A stretch of DNA of 64,000 nt. Origin: Chitinophaga niabensis. GTDB lineage: Bacteria; Bacteroidota; Bacteroidia; Chitinophagales; Chitinophagaceae. The number at the start of each line of letters is the position of its first letter. The first letter of the stretch is position 1. Below the pieces are notes generated by a model. The model did no database searches. It was not told where the DNA came from and was given only the letters and a program-made list of their open reading frames with translations. Where the stretch lies: assembly GCF_039545795.1 (NCBI RefSeq), contig NZ_CP154260.1:191001-255000 (forward strand), in the 5' to 3' direction. Shown piece after piece: positions 7,217-16,394 of the stretch. The translations under genes were made by a program, and so were the position numbers.

Positions 7217-8986
7217 ATGCATAAACTCCTCATACTGCTTTGTTGGCTATGTGGGAGCATGATGGCAGAGGCACAACAGAGAGGATGGGTAACAGGAGCA
7301 GTACAGGACAGCATCAGCCGCGGTCCGGTACAACAGGTGAGGATCAGTATTTTAGGAGATACGGTCAATGTTAAGACAAACCAGTATGGACTATTTCGTA
7401 TAGACATTCCAGTTGGCAGCACCCACCTCGTTTTTGAACACCCCGGGTATAGAACTAAAATTGTGCCCCTCGTCAATTATGACCGCATGCTCATTGAGCT
7501 GAGCCCGTTAAGGAAAACTGTTGAAGATAACGCGACTATTGCCAAAGCGAAAGCCCGGGCAAGGTTTGCCCATAGCACTAATCCCAACTATAGTAATATA
7601 GGCATGGGGGTATCCTCCTTTTTTGATGAAACATACGGCAAACTTTACGAGAACAAATTTGTAGAAGCTAAGAAAAGCAGCATTTCTTCTTTTGCGATAG
7701 ATGTGGACAGGGCAGCTTATAGTAATATGCGCCGCTTCGTAAAACTCCGTGAACCTATTCCCGTAGATGCCGTAAGGGTAGAAGAGCTGATTAATTATTT
7801 CCATTACAGCTATCCCGCCCCCCGCAACGATAGCCTTTTTACCATTTATTCCAACTACACAGACTGTCCCTGGAATAAAGCCCACAACCTCCTGGAGATA
7901 GCCGTACGCGCGCAGCAGATTGCAACAGACAGCCTGCCTGCCAGTAACCTGGTATTCCTCATTGATATTTCCGGCTCCATGGGTACGCCTAATAAGCTGC
8001 CGCTATTGCAGGCTGCCTTCAGGGTATTGGTGAATAACCTCCGTCCGCGGGACAGGGTAGCCATTGTTGCATATGCAGGTGCACCAGGCCTGGTATTGCC
8101 CTGCACACCCGGTGATCAGAAAGAGAAAATATTAAATGCTATCGACTATCTCAGTGCCGGTGGTGCTACTGCAGGAGAAGCTGCTATACAGATGGCATAC
8201 CAGATAGCAGATGAGAACTTCATCCTCAATGGTAACAACCGCGTGATACTGGCTACAGACGGCGATTTCAATGTAGGCCAAACAAGTGACCAGGATATGG
8301 AAGACCTTATCATGAAAAAGAAGGAAGGTGGCGTTTTATTAACCTGCCTTGGTTTCGGGATGAAGGATTATAAGGATTCAAAGCTGGAAACACTTGCCAG
8401 TAAAGGGAATGGTAACTTCGCTTATATAGATGACCTGGAAGAAGCCACGAAAGTATTTGCACAGGAATTCGGCAGCACACTCTTTACCGTGGCCAGGGAT
8501 GTGCGGGCGCAGGTGAACTTCAATCCTGCAAGGGTTAAGTCTTACAGGCTGATAGGATATGAAAATAAAGTATTGAAAGAAGATAATAGTAATGGTGAAA
8601 AGATAGTAGGAGGGATCGTTGGATCAGGGCATTGCGTAGTTGCGATCTATGAGATTGAACCGGTAGCAGCAGACCCCGGCGGCGCTTTAACGGATGTAAA
8701 GATCTGGTACCGCCCTGCATTGGATACCACTATGCATAGCCTCGAAAAATCCCTCACGAATAACAAAGGCGAATTTGTAAAAGCTTCGGATGATTTCCGG
8801 TTCGCTGCTTCTGTAGCACTGTTCGGCATGCTGGTCAGGAAATCCCACTACAAAGGCACCGGCACCATCAATATGGTAACGGACATTGCCAAACATTCAC
8901 TGGGTTATGACCCCGGTGGATACAGAGGTGAATTTTTAAAGCTGATCAAACTGGTGAAGAAGAATACGAACTGGCTGAAGGAGTAG
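7217..8986 (+). CDS. VWA domain protein of the YfbK type with carboxypeptidase-like regulatory domain
   Basis: The product has 589 residues. A signal peptide ends AEAQQ. Residues about 23-97 form a CarboxypepD_reg-like beta sandwich (GWVTGAVQDSISRGPV). A von Willebrand N-domain follows with SSFAIDVDRAAYSNMRRFV. The VWA domain around residues 240-410 has a complete MIDAS: DISGS, a later Thr in AGGATAG, and ATDGDFN. The C-terminal 170 residues match DUF3520/YfbK. The protein is probably exported and binds a partner through a metal ion; function is unknown. Its last 41 bases overlap the 3' end of the opposing symporter gene. Confidence 0.85.
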   Translation: MHKLLILLCWLCGSMMAEAQQRGWVTGAVQDSISRGPVQQVRISILGDTVNVKTNQYGLFRIDIPVGSTHLVFEHPGYRTKIVPLVNYDRMLIELSPLRKTVEDNATIAKAKARARFAHSTNPNYSNIGMGVSSFFDETYGKLYENKFVEAKKSSISSFAIDVDRAAYSNMRRFVKLREPIPVDAVRVEELINYFHYSYPAPRNDSLFTIYSNYTDCPWNKAHNLLEIAVRAQQIATDSLPASNLVFLIDISGSMGTPNKLPLLQAAFRVLVNNLRPRDRVAIVAYAGAPGLVLPCTPGDQKEKILNAIDYLSAGGATAGEAAIQMAYQIADENFILNGNNRVILATDGDFNVGQTSDQDMEDLIMKKKEGGVLLTCLGFGMKDYKDSKLETLASKGNGNFAYIDDLEEATKVFAQEFGSTLFTVARDVRAQVNFNPARVKSYRLIGYENKVLKEDNSNGEKIVGGIVGSGHCVVAIYEIEPVAADPGGALTDVKIWYRPALDTTMHSLEKSLTNNKGEFVKASDDFRFAASVALFGMLVRKSHYKGTGTINMVTDIAKHSLGYDPGGYRGEFLKLIKLVKKNTNWLKE

Positions 8987-10358
8987 TGTCTTTTTTCTTC
9001 CAAAAAAAAGTACCTATCAACATTCCCGCAATACTACTCAGCAATCCAATAAATAAAGACGGTGTTTCCGGTTCAAATATTTCACTGAGGATATAACCCA
9101 CTGTACCTGTTATAATGGAAAGTATAGCCCCCGCTTCATTAGCCCGTTTCCAGTACAACCCGGCCGTAAGTGGCACAAATAAGGAAACAAGACTTAATAC
9201 TGAAGAAGAAGCTACCAGCTCATAGATATTCTGACTGCCCAATGCCATCAGCATGGAAATAGCAGATACGATCACAACAGATAAGCGGATGATGCGCAGG
9301 AATTTTGCATCGGGGATATCTTTAAAGAAAGGGCGGATAATGTTTTCTCCCAATACGGTGGAAGGAGCCAGGATAGCACCACTGGTGGTACTCATGATAG
9401 CAGATAATAAAGCTCCGAAGAATAACACCTGTGTGAACAGGTTACCATGCTGCAATACCATGTTGGGTAAGATCTTTTCCGTATCACCAGCTGATAATGC
9501 GGGATATAATTGTTGTGCGCATAATACGATCAGTAATGGTAGGGAACCGATCACCAGGTACATCAATGCACCCAGGTAAGAAGAGTACTGCGCCACTTTT
9601 TCACTCTTGCTGCTCATGAGCCGCTGGAACACATCCTGCTGTGGGATGGAGCCTAGGCCTATTGTGAACCATGCTGCCATATATTTCAGCCAGCTGTTCC
9701 AGTCGTTATGGGGAAAGAACTGAAAGGTGCCCGGTGGCGCTTTATCTATCACGGTTTGTAGTCCTCCTGCCTGATCAACTACATTGTAGGTGATCACGAG
9801 TATGCCAATGATGATCATGATAGTCTGAATAAAATCCGTAATGGAAACAGACCACATCCCACCCATATAAGTATAGGCCATTACAATAAGCCCGCTGGCC
9901 AGCATGGCAATGGAAGAAGGGATGCCCATCACGGTATTGATCACAATCCCCATGGCTACGATCTGTGCGGCGATCCATCCGAAATAGGAGGGCACCATCA
10001 GCAGGGCAGAGATCACTTCTGCTTTTTTACCGAACCGTATTTTGAAGTAGTCGCAGAAAGTGAGCACATTGCTGCGATAAAGTTTCCTGGCGTAGAACAA
10101 CCCCACCAGCAGCAGGCAAAGCGATGCCCCGAAAGGATCTTCCATCACACCCTGCAGGCCATGTTGCGCAAACTCGCTGGTAGCACCCAGCATGGTTTCA
10201 GAGCCAAACCAGGTAGCAAAAATTACGCAGGTACTGATACCTAACGGAAGGCTGCGCCCCGCTACCATAAAGTCATTGGCGCTTTTTACGCGTTGTGCTG
10301 CCCAACGGCCGATGAGGATGGTCACCAGGAGGTAGACCAGGATAAATGCTACTAACAT
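8946..10358 (-). CDS. Sodium:solute symporter family transporter
   Basis: The product has 470 residues with about 12-13 hydrophobic segments. FMVAGRSLPLGISTCVIFATWFGSET is split here into its two hallmarks: the FMVAGRSLP loop and the ATWFGSET helix at residues 30-55, both typical of the SSS family. SIPQQDVFQRLMSS in the middle is another conserved loop. Members import sugars, amino acids, vitamins or organic acids with Na+; the substrate cannot be told from sequence. The gene starts 15 bases after the RlmK-like methyltransferase and is likely cotranscribed. Its 3' end overlaps the convergent VWA gene by 41 bases. Confidence 0.9.
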   Translation of the reverse strand: MLVAFILVYLLVTILIGRWAAQRVKSANDFMVAGRSLPLGISTCVIFATWFGSETMLGATSEFAQHGLQGVMEDPFGASLCLLLVGLFYARKLYRSNVLTFCDYFKIRFGKKAEVISALLMVPSYFGWIAAQIVAMGIVINTVMGIPSSIAMLASGLIVMAYTYMGGMWSVSITDFIQTIMIIIGILVITYNVVDQAGGLQTVIDKAPPGTFQFFPHNDWNSWLKYMAAWFTIGLGSIPQQDVFQRLMSSKSEKVAQYSSYLGALMYLVIGSLPLLIVLCAQQLYPALSAGDTEKILPNMVLQHGNLFTQVLFFGALLSAIMSTTSGAILAPSTVLGENIIRPFFKDIPDAKFLRIIRLSVVIVSAISMLMALGSQNIYELVASSSVLSLVSLFVPLTAGLYWKRANEAGAILSIITGTVGYILSEIFEPETPSLFIGLLSSIAGMLIGTFFWKKKDTTPSASSYSSSPV

Positions 10359-10373
10359 GAAAGGCTAATATAC

Positions 10374-11318
10374 TTATTTAACGATCCGGAAGCAATGCCG
10401 CTGCAGCTTTCCCTGGAAATCGAAAGGAACGGTCTGCGCAGTGATGTTCTTAATGGAGCCTGCCTGTATACTTTCTTCTTCCAGCACAAACCTGCGCAGG
10501 TTATTACTGAAGTAGATCACACCTTCCTTTTTTGTGGCCAGTAATACTTTGTTGATGATCTCCACATGGTCCCGCTGTATATCCAGGATATCCTTCATGC
10601 GCTTGCTGTTGGAGAAAGTGGGAGGGTCCAGTACCACCAGGTCGTAGGTATTCATTTTAAGTTCATCCAGGTGTTGTAATACATCTGCATGGATGTATTG
10701 ATGTTTGGCAGGATCAAAGAGTTCATTGAGCCGCATATTCTCTTCTGCCCACTGGAGATAGGTTTTAGACAGGTCGATAGAAGTTACACTGGCTGCGCCT
10801 CCCGCTGCCGCATACACGGAAAAGGAACCGGTGTAGCAAAAGAGGTTCAGCACTTTTTTATCCTTTGCTTCTTCCCGCACCATATGCCGTGTGATACGAT
10901 GGTCCAGGAAAAGGCCGCTGTCTAAATAATCAGAGAGGTTCACTTTGAACTTCAGCCCGTCTTCCTGTACGATCAGTTCTTCTTTACTGAAATCCATTTT
11001 CTCGTACTGGCTCTGCCGGTTCTGTTTACGCTGGCGGGTGCGGAGATGAAGATCGTCTGCGGGTACCTGCAGTACTTTGGCGATCACATCGAGGCTGGCA
11101 TGCAGCCATTCATCATAGGCTTCTTCTTCCATGCCGTGCTGGCTGCGGTATTCAGCTACATATACTTTATCTTCGTACAGTTCAATGATCAGGGGGAATT
11201 CGGGGAGGTCACGATCGTAGATGCGGAAACAGGTAATGCCCTGCCGCTTTGCAGTTTTACGAAGGTGTTTCAGCACTTTCGTCAGCCGGTTCTCGAACAT
11301 CTCGAATTTGTGCGACAT
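10374..11318 (-). CDS. RlmK-like class I rRNA methyltransferase
   Basis: The product has 314 residues and corresponds to the C-terminal half of E. coli RlmL, whose RlmK domain makes m7G2069 in 23S rRNA. The N-terminus MFENRLTKVLKHLRK and CFRIYDRDLPEFPL are family hallmarks. SAM motif I is VLNLFCYTGSFSVYAAAGG, and the catalytic-type motif is VVLDPPTFSNSKRM. In Bacteroidota the two halves are commonly separate genes. A CATCTTTG box, one mismatch from TAnnTTTG, lies 5 bases before the start codon. It shares the cytosolic RNA-modification theme with the RlmI-like gene at 23913. Confidence 0.87.
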   Translation of the reverse strand: MSHKFEMFENRLTKVLKHLRKTAKRQGITCFRIYDRDLPEFPLIIELYEDKVYVAEYRSQHGMEEEAYDEWLHASLDVIAKVLQVPADDLHLRTRQRKQNRQSQYEKMDFSKEELIVQEDGLKFKVNLSDYLDSGLFLDHRITRHMVREEAKDKKVLNLFCYTGSFSVYAAAGGAASVTSIDLSKTYLQWAEENMRLNELFDPAKHQYIHADVLQHLDELKMNTYDLVVLDPPTFSNSKRMKDILDIQRDHVEIINKVLLATKKEGVIYFSNNLRRFVLEEESIQAGSIKNITAQTVPFDFQGKLQRHCFRIVK

Positions 11319-11333
11319 AGCCGCAAAGATGCA

Positions 11334-11358
11334 TAAAAAAACGGGGCCGAAGCCCCGT
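11334..11358 (-). terminator. Strong UUCG-loop terminator of the SusCD-TlpA operon
   Basis: On the minus strand ACGGGGC and GCCCCGT pair around TTCG, giving the very stable C(UUCG)G tetraloop, followed by seven T. It lies 14 bases after the stop codon of the last TlpA gene and isolates the operon from the methyltransferase gene downstream. Confidence 0.9.
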
Positions 11359-11372
11359 ATGTGGGAAGAAAA

Positions 11373-12575
11373 TCATTTCCCCAACACTTCCGCCAGTTTT
11401 TTATCCATGGCTTCATCGTTTTCTCCTCCTCCTCCGTATCTGCCGATGATCATCCCATTGGGGTCAATTAATATTTTTGTGGGCAGGGAATGGATGCCAT
11501 AGTGATCGCTGATATCTTCCGGGTTGGGTTCTTTGCGTTGCCTTTTCTGCATATCAAGCCCCCGCAGCACGTGTTTCCATATACTGATGCCATCCTGGTT
11601 GACGGCTTTTTTCCATTCTTCCGGGCGGCTGTCGTCATCAGAAATACCGATGATCTCCAGGCCTTTGCTCTTGTACTTTGCATACAAGTCTTTCAGGTGG
11701 GGATTGCCTTTCCTGCAGGGTACGCACCAGCTTGCCCAGAAATCGATCAGCACATACCGGCCTTTATAGTCACTCAGGCTAAGGGGCTGGCCATTAATAT
11801 CCGTTTTGCTGAAAACATAGGCGGCGCTGCCGGGAGAACCGCTGCGTAAGCCATCCACTTCTTTTTTAATCTCTTTCCCAAAGCTGCTCTGCTGCAGGAC
11901 GGGTGGCATTCTATTGTAAGCGGATTCTGCTTCCCGGAGAGACATACTGCTGATGCGGAAACGGAGCAGATAAGCGCTGGCATATGATGCAGGATGCTTT
12001 TCAATAAAACCTTTGTCGATGGCGTTCATCTTTTCATAGTAAGGTTCCATTTTCTCTTTTACTTTCTCCAGCTCGTCCAGCATGGAAGCCAGGGTTGCGC
12101 TATCCTTCTTTGCTTTCCGGGCAGCGATGTACGCCATGTTGAGTTTGTTGTAATTGGCGGACAATGGGGCAAGCCCGGTCATAACAGGTTTCCTTGCTGC
12201 ATTCAGCAGTTCCATATCGTCCTGTGCTTTGGACCCCTTCAGGGTAGCATCTTTCAGATAACCTTTCTTCAGGGAAGCCGTCATGGTGACCGGCTCCAGG
12301 AACAAGCTGGCTACATCGCTTTCGTAGGACATGGGGCCCGGCCTGTCCAGGAACAGGCTGCTCATGGAGGGGCCATCGATATTACCCTTGAAGGTAAACC
12401 GGCCTTCCTGCAGTTTAGCACTATCCATCCGGTAATTGTCACCGCCTGTTGAATAGTTTAAATATACATATCCTGTTTGTTTGCCTTCCACCGTACCGTT
12501 AAGGGTGAAAGATTGTGCCTGTACGGCTGCCTGTTGTAATAAACAGGCGGCGATCAGCAATGACATTTGTTTCAT
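11373..12575 (-). CDS. TlpA-family disulfide reductase with DUF4369 domain (copy 1, distal)
   Basis: The product has 400 residues with a signal peptide ending VQAQS. Residues about 22-115 form a DUF4369 beta domain (FTLNGTVEGKQTGYVYL). A helical middle section follows, then an AhpC/TSA-thioredoxin domain from about 255. The active site is WASWCVPCRKG, Cys 284 and Cys 287, so the x-x pair is VP rather than GP as in the two upstream copies. It should act on thiols in the periplasm. It is the last gene of the SusC-SusD-TlpA-TlpA-TlpA series, 10 bases after copy 2, and is followed by a strong terminator. The role of three paralogues is unknown. Confidence 0.88.
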   Translation of the reverse strand: MKQMSLLIAACLLQQAAVQAQSFTLNGTVEGKQTGYVYLNYSTGGDNYRMDSAKLQEGRFTFKGNIDGPSMSSLFLDRPGPMSYESDVASLFLEPVTMTASLKKGYLKDATLKGSKAQDDMELLNAARKPVMTGLAPLSANYNKLNMAYIAARKAKKDSATLASMLDELEKVKEKMEPYYEKMNAIDKGFIEKHPASYASAYLLRFRISSMSLREAESAYNRMPPVLQQSSFGKEIKKEVDGLRSGSPGSAAYVFSKTDINGQPLSLSDYKGRYVLIDFWASWCVPCRKGNPHLKDLYAKYKSKGLEIIGISDDDSRPEEWKKAVNQDGISIWKHVLRGLDMQKRQRKEPNPEDISDHYGIHSLPTKILIDPNGMIIGRYGGGGENDEAMDKKLAEVLGK

Positions 12576-12585
12576 AATGGATGAT

Positions 12586-13671
12586 TTAGTTCAATAACTC
12601 CTGAAGTTTTTTATGCAGCGCTTCGCCTCTGAGATCCTTTGCAATAATAATACCCTCGGGGCTAAGCAGGAAAGTGGATGGAATAGCCTGGATGCCGTAT
12701 TGATGGGCTACATCATTCCTGAAGCCTTTCAGGTCAGACAGCTGTATCCAGGGCATGCCGTCCTGATTGATGGCCTCGCGCCACTTCTCTCCGCTTTCAT
12801 CCAGTGATACGCCTACTACTGTAAAGTTTTTATCCTTATAGGCATTATAAGCTTTCAGCACATTAGGGTTCTCCGCTCTGCAGGGGCCGCACCAGCTTGC
12901 CCAGAAATCGAGTAGCACATATTTTCCTTTGAAGTCAGAGAGCTTTACAGGTTTGCCATTTACATCCGGTTGTGTAAAGTCTATCATCGGTTCACCGATA
13001 GCACTCTTCTTCAATATAGCGATCCGCGCTGCAAGGCGTCCGCCTACAGCCGTCTTTTGTGCGGAAGCATCCAGTAGCTGATACAGGCTATCCAGTTGCT
13101 TGTATTCTCCCATCACAGCCATGTCTGAAAGGAGAGAAAGACTTACCGGGCTTTTAGGATGTGCTGTAATGTAATGCATCGTTTCTGTTCTGCGTTGCTT
13201 TCTCAGCTCAGCCGCTTTTTCTTCCCAGGCACCCATTGCGGAATCATTGCCCTTTGCTTCCTCATATTTACCGTAATGTTGCTGCTCCTGATCAGTGATG
13301 CTTTTAATGGAGGCCTCATAGACCCCGTTTTCATCGTTACTTGCAGAACCAGTGACCTTTAAATTACTCAATGAATCCGCATGCCCGGTGATGTGAATAT
13401 CCGCGTTCTCGAGAAAGAAATCTACGTAGCGGGTAGGGAACATCAAAAATACTTTTACCGGCTCGGCTGCTTCTCCGGACCAGGTGAATTTGCCGTCTTT
13501 AACAGGAATGGTGTCCGTTTTTGCGGAATCTGCTACCGGTATGGAAAGGTATACTACGCTGTCTTTAAGACCCGTGATATCGGCTGTAATAGTAGCCTGG
13601 TGTTTTTTCGCCTGGCCGCAGGCGCATATGGCAGCGGCGGAGAGGCAGATAAAGATGCTTTTTAATTGCAT
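12586..13671 (-). CDS. TlpA-family disulfide reductase with DUF4369 domain (copy 2), putative lipoprotein
   Basis: The product has about 361 residues. The ATG at 13671 is preferred over a TTG at 13698 because the latter would overlap the previous gene and lacks a signal sequence of its own. The signal peptide runs to AAAICAC and may be a lipobox, which would anchor it in a membrane. DUF4369 spans about 24-110, and the thioredoxin domain from 225 carries WASWCGPCRAEN with Cys 261 and 264. GIQAIPSTFLL provides the cis-proline loop. It lies 13 bases after copy 3 and 10 before copy 1. Confidence 0.88.
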   Translation of the reverse strand: MQLKSIFICLSAAAICACGQAKKHQATITADITGLKDSVVYLSIPVADSAKTDTIPVKDGKFTWSGEAAEPVKVFLMFPTRYVDFFLENADIHITGHADSLSNLKVTGSASNDENGVYEASIKSITDQEQQHYGKYEEAKGNDSAMGAWEEKAAELRKQRRTETMHYITAHPKSPVSLSLLSDMAVMGEYKQLDSLYQLLDASAQKTAVGGRLAARIAILKKSAIGEPMIDFTQPDVNGKPVKLSDFKGKYVLLDFWASWCGPCRAENPNVLKAYNAYKDKNFTVVGVSLDESGEKWREAINQDGMPWIQLSDLKGFRNDVAHQYGIQAIPSTFLLSPEGIIIAKDLRGEALHKKLQELLN

Positions 13672-13684
13672 AATAGTTGGGTTT

Positions 13685-14893
13685 TTAATGTTTCGCAAAG
13701 AGATCTCCGTACATGTCTATCAAAGCAGCATCCATCCAGGAGCCGCGCATATTCCGGGTTACAAGTTTTCCCTGGGGATCAAACAACAGGCAGGAGGGAA
13801 TGCCACGGATGCGGTAGTTTTTGGCCAGTTCGCTGTCAAAGGCTTTCAGGTCAGACAGCTGCGTCCATTTCATTTTTTCTTCCCGGATGGCTTTCAGCCA
13901 TTTCTCCTTGTCGTCATCCAGAGAAATGCTCACGATCTCAAATCCTTTTTTATTGTACAACGCATGCACTTCCCGGAGATGAGGAATGTCTGCCCTGCAG
14001 GGGCCGCACCAGGAAGCCCAGAATTCAAACAACACATATTTGCCTTTGCCGATGTAATCTTTCAAACGATGTTGAGCACCGGTAGTATCCTGCAAGGTGA
14101 AGTCCATTACCATAGAGCCAACTGCAGCCTGTTTGTTGGATGCCGCCTTTTGCAGGAAATGTTCCGTGAGCATGCCTTTTTCTGAAGCGCCCACGAAATG
14201 CTGCATTAACCTGTCAATCTCTTTTATATCAATGCTACGCTGCTCTGCAGCCTGCAATGCGATGAATGCCAGCACTTCAGAAGGTTTGTTATGGAGCACA
14301 AAATCCATCAGGAATGCTTTTCGCTTCTTTTCCACCACATCCATATTCCTGCAAAGGTTCATGCCAATTTCCCGTGGCCCTTTCTCCTTATCTTTCCCGG
14401 GATTCAGATATGCGATATAGCCATCAAAATATTGATCGGTCTCTTCATCAAAAACATTTTTCTGGCGGTAATACTGCAGAAAAAGATCGTTTCCTGCGCT
14501 GCCGCTTACCATTGCTGCAAGGGAAGTACCGCCGCCTGAATAGAGGTCTATTTCTTTCTTCAGACTGTCGTATGGCGCGGTTACACTGATATTGTCGTTG
14601 TTTGCGGCGAACAGGTTGATCACGCGGTCCTGCAGCATCCTGTTTGTAGGTTCGTCATTTTTGAATACAAGGGAATAGAAGCGCGGTGTAGCGGCAGTTC
14701 CGCTGAAAGTGAACTCCCCGTTGCGGATCACGGTACTGTCCAGTACTGTTTTGGAAGGAATGTCCGCATACTTCAGGTATACTTTTTTTCCTTCCACCTG
14801 GCCGCTGATCTTTCCTTTTATCCGGAAACCGCCGGGTTCATGTGCGGACAGAAGCGCGATAGCAAATGTTGCAAGAATGGTTTGTTTAATCAT
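13685..14893 (-). CDS. TlpA-family disulfide reductase with DUF4369 domain (copy 3, proximal)
   Basis: The product has 402 residues. The signal peptide ends near SAHEP; it is short but hydrophobic. DUF4369 spans about 22-110 (FRIKGKISGQVEGKKVYL). After a long helical linker a thioredoxin domain begins near 260, with WASWCGPCRADIPHLRE at 292-308 and the cis-proline segment RIRGIPSCLLF. The three TlpA copies share plan but differ strongly in the linker, so they are old duplicates or separate recruits. It begins 11 bases after susD, so it is part of the same operon. Confidence 0.88.
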   Translation of the reverse strand: MIKQTILATFAIALLSAHEPGGFRIKGKISGQVEGKKVYLKYADIPSKTVLDSTVIRNGEFTFSGTAATPRFYSLVFKNDEPTNRMLQDRVINLFAANNDNISVTAPYDSLKKEIDLYSGGGTSLAAMVSGSAGNDLFLQYYRQKNVFDEETDQYFDGYIAYLNPGKDKEKGPREIGMNLCRNMDVVEKKRKAFLMDFVLHNKPSEVLAFIALQAAEQRSIDIKEIDRLMQHFVGASEKGMLTEHFLQKAASNKQAAVGSMVMDFTLQDTTGAQHRLKDYIGKGKYVLFEFWASWCGPCRADIPHLREVHALYNKKGFEIVSISLDDDKEKWLKAIREEKMKWTQLSDLKAFDSELAKNYRIRGIPSCLLFDPQGKLVTRNMRGSWMDAALIDMYGDLFAKH

Positions 14894-14904
14894 GGCTGGT
14901 TCAA

Positions 14905-16368
14905 TTAGTTTTTAGGTAGATCAAGTACTACTTTCGGGTCTGTAGGTTCGATGGTGAATGCCGTACCGTTATTGTCCGCCGCTGTCCTTGTCATGGGCAG
15001 GCCGTTACGGAAATAATCGAAACTGTTATGGCCTTCAAAGGCCAGTTCTATTCTTCTTTCCTTTAGTACGGCAGCCAGTACATCCTGTGCGGCCAAGTTG
15101 TCTACATCTGCTGCGGGCAGCCCGGCGCGGGTATGAATTGCTTTCAGGTTTTCTTTTGCTTTGGCCATGTTACCCAGCTTGGCATATGCTTCGGCCCGGT
15201 TGAGATACAGTTCGGCCAAACGGAAATGGATATACGGTGCACGGGTGAGCCAGGCTTCATTCAGCACCAGATACTTGGTAGTTTCCACAAAGTTGGTATT
15301 GGTATTCAGCTTGAGGAAAGTACCCCTGATATCTCCTGGCAGCAGCAGGCTTTTAAAACTGGCGGAAGGGAGGAAAGTAGCGCCAACGTTATAATTGGCG
15401 TCATAGTGATAGAATTCACCAATGGAACTGCCGCCGGTAGCATTATCGTATGCAAAGATGATTTCCTTGTTGGTAGTGCCATTAGCACGGCCAATGCCGC
15501 CAAACTCGTCATCAGCAAACATCTTGTTATAAGCATCTCCCTGCAGCAGTATATATTTTCCGCCGGTTTGGGTGATCACACTGTCCGCATAATCAATAGC
15601 GCGTTGATTGGATGTAGCGTCAGGTGCGGCAACGGTGCCACCCATGTAAAGGTATGCACGGGAGAGCAGCGACCATGCGGCAGCTGAACTGCCAAAGGCA
15701 TTGGTTTTATTGACGGGCGCTTTCATCAGTTGCGCTGCGGTTTGCAGATCATTGATTATAAAGTCGTACACCTGTTTTACGGTACTTCGTTGCGGAACGT
15801 CTTTAATATCACTGCTGGTTTTGATGATCACGCCAGGGTTTCCGCCGGTGGATTGGTAATAGGGTTTACCATATACCCTTACGAGATTAAAATAAACCAG
15901 CGCACGGAGGAAAAGATTTTCTCCTTTGGCATAACGGAAGCGGTTCTTCTCTGCTTCCGTTAAAGTGGAAAACGAGGTGTTCTCCATAGCGGCAATCCCT
16001 TCGAGTGTAGTGTTCACACTCACAATAACCTGGTAGGCGCCGCGGTAAAAATCAGTACTGTTGCCTTGTGTTGGGCTGCCGCTGTTCCTGAAAAAGAACG
16101 CGTCAGTAGTTTTGCCCACCGCTCCCCAGGTTTGCAGCGTAACGTTGTTGCCACGGCTTTCCGCAAAATCATGCATGGGTACATCGAAGTTGTTAAACCC
16201 GCTGCCTTGCAGCAGGCTATAGTTGCCAACCGTTGTTTCCTCGATACCGGCGAGTGAGGCCAGTTCTCCTTCTTTGTCGATCTTCGTCAACGGCCGCACA
16301 CTGTCTATCTGCTTGTTGCAGGCAGTGATCAGCAGACCGGTAAATATAATTATGATAGTGTGTCTCAT
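14905..16368 (-). CDS. RagB/SusD family nutrient-binding lipoprotein
   Basis: The product has 487 residues with a lipoprotein signal (GLLITAC then NKQ). The first half shows SusD helices: FYRGAYQVIVSVNTTLEGI and the TPR-like GENLFLRALVYFNLVRVYG, a highly conserved SusD segment. The C-terminal half has PYIHFRLAELYLNRAEAY and ERRIELAFEGHNSFDYFR, also family hallmarks. SusD proteins sit on the outside of the outer membrane and act as a lid for the SusC channel encoded 26 bases upstream. The ligand is not evident; no glycoside hydrolase accompanies this pair, and three TlpA proteins do. Confidence 0.93.
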   Translation of the reverse strand: MRHTIIIIFTGLLITACNKQIDSVRPLTKIDKEGELASLAGIEETTVGNYSLLQGSGFNNFDVPMHDFAESRGNNVTLQTWGAVGKTTDAFFFRNSGSPTQGNSTDFYRGAYQVIVSVNTTLEGIAAMENTSFSTLTEAEKNRFRYAKGENLFLRALVYFNLVRVYGKPYYQSTGGNPGVIIKTSSDIKDVPQRSTVKQVYDFIINDLQTAAQLMKAPVNKTNAFGSSAAAWSLLSRAYLYMGGTVAAPDATSNQRAIDYADSVITQTGGKYILLQGDAYNKMFADDEFGGIGRANGTTNKEIIFAYDNATGGSSIGEFYHYDANYNVGATFLPSASFKSLLLPGDIRGTFLKLNTNTNFVETTKYLVLNEAWLTRAPYIHFRLAELYLNRAEAYAKLGNMAKAKENLKAIHTRAGLPAADVDNLAAQDVLAAVLKERRIELAFEGHNSFDYFRNGLPMTRTAADNNGTAFTIEPTDPKVVLDLPKN

Positions 16369-16394
16369 GTTGTTTTCGATTTGAAGCCTGAAAA

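Noticed and set aside
13484..14185. Plus-strand frame of 233 codons opposite two TlpA genes
   Set aside because: It spans the junction of two clear minus-strand genes and has no domain or start signal.
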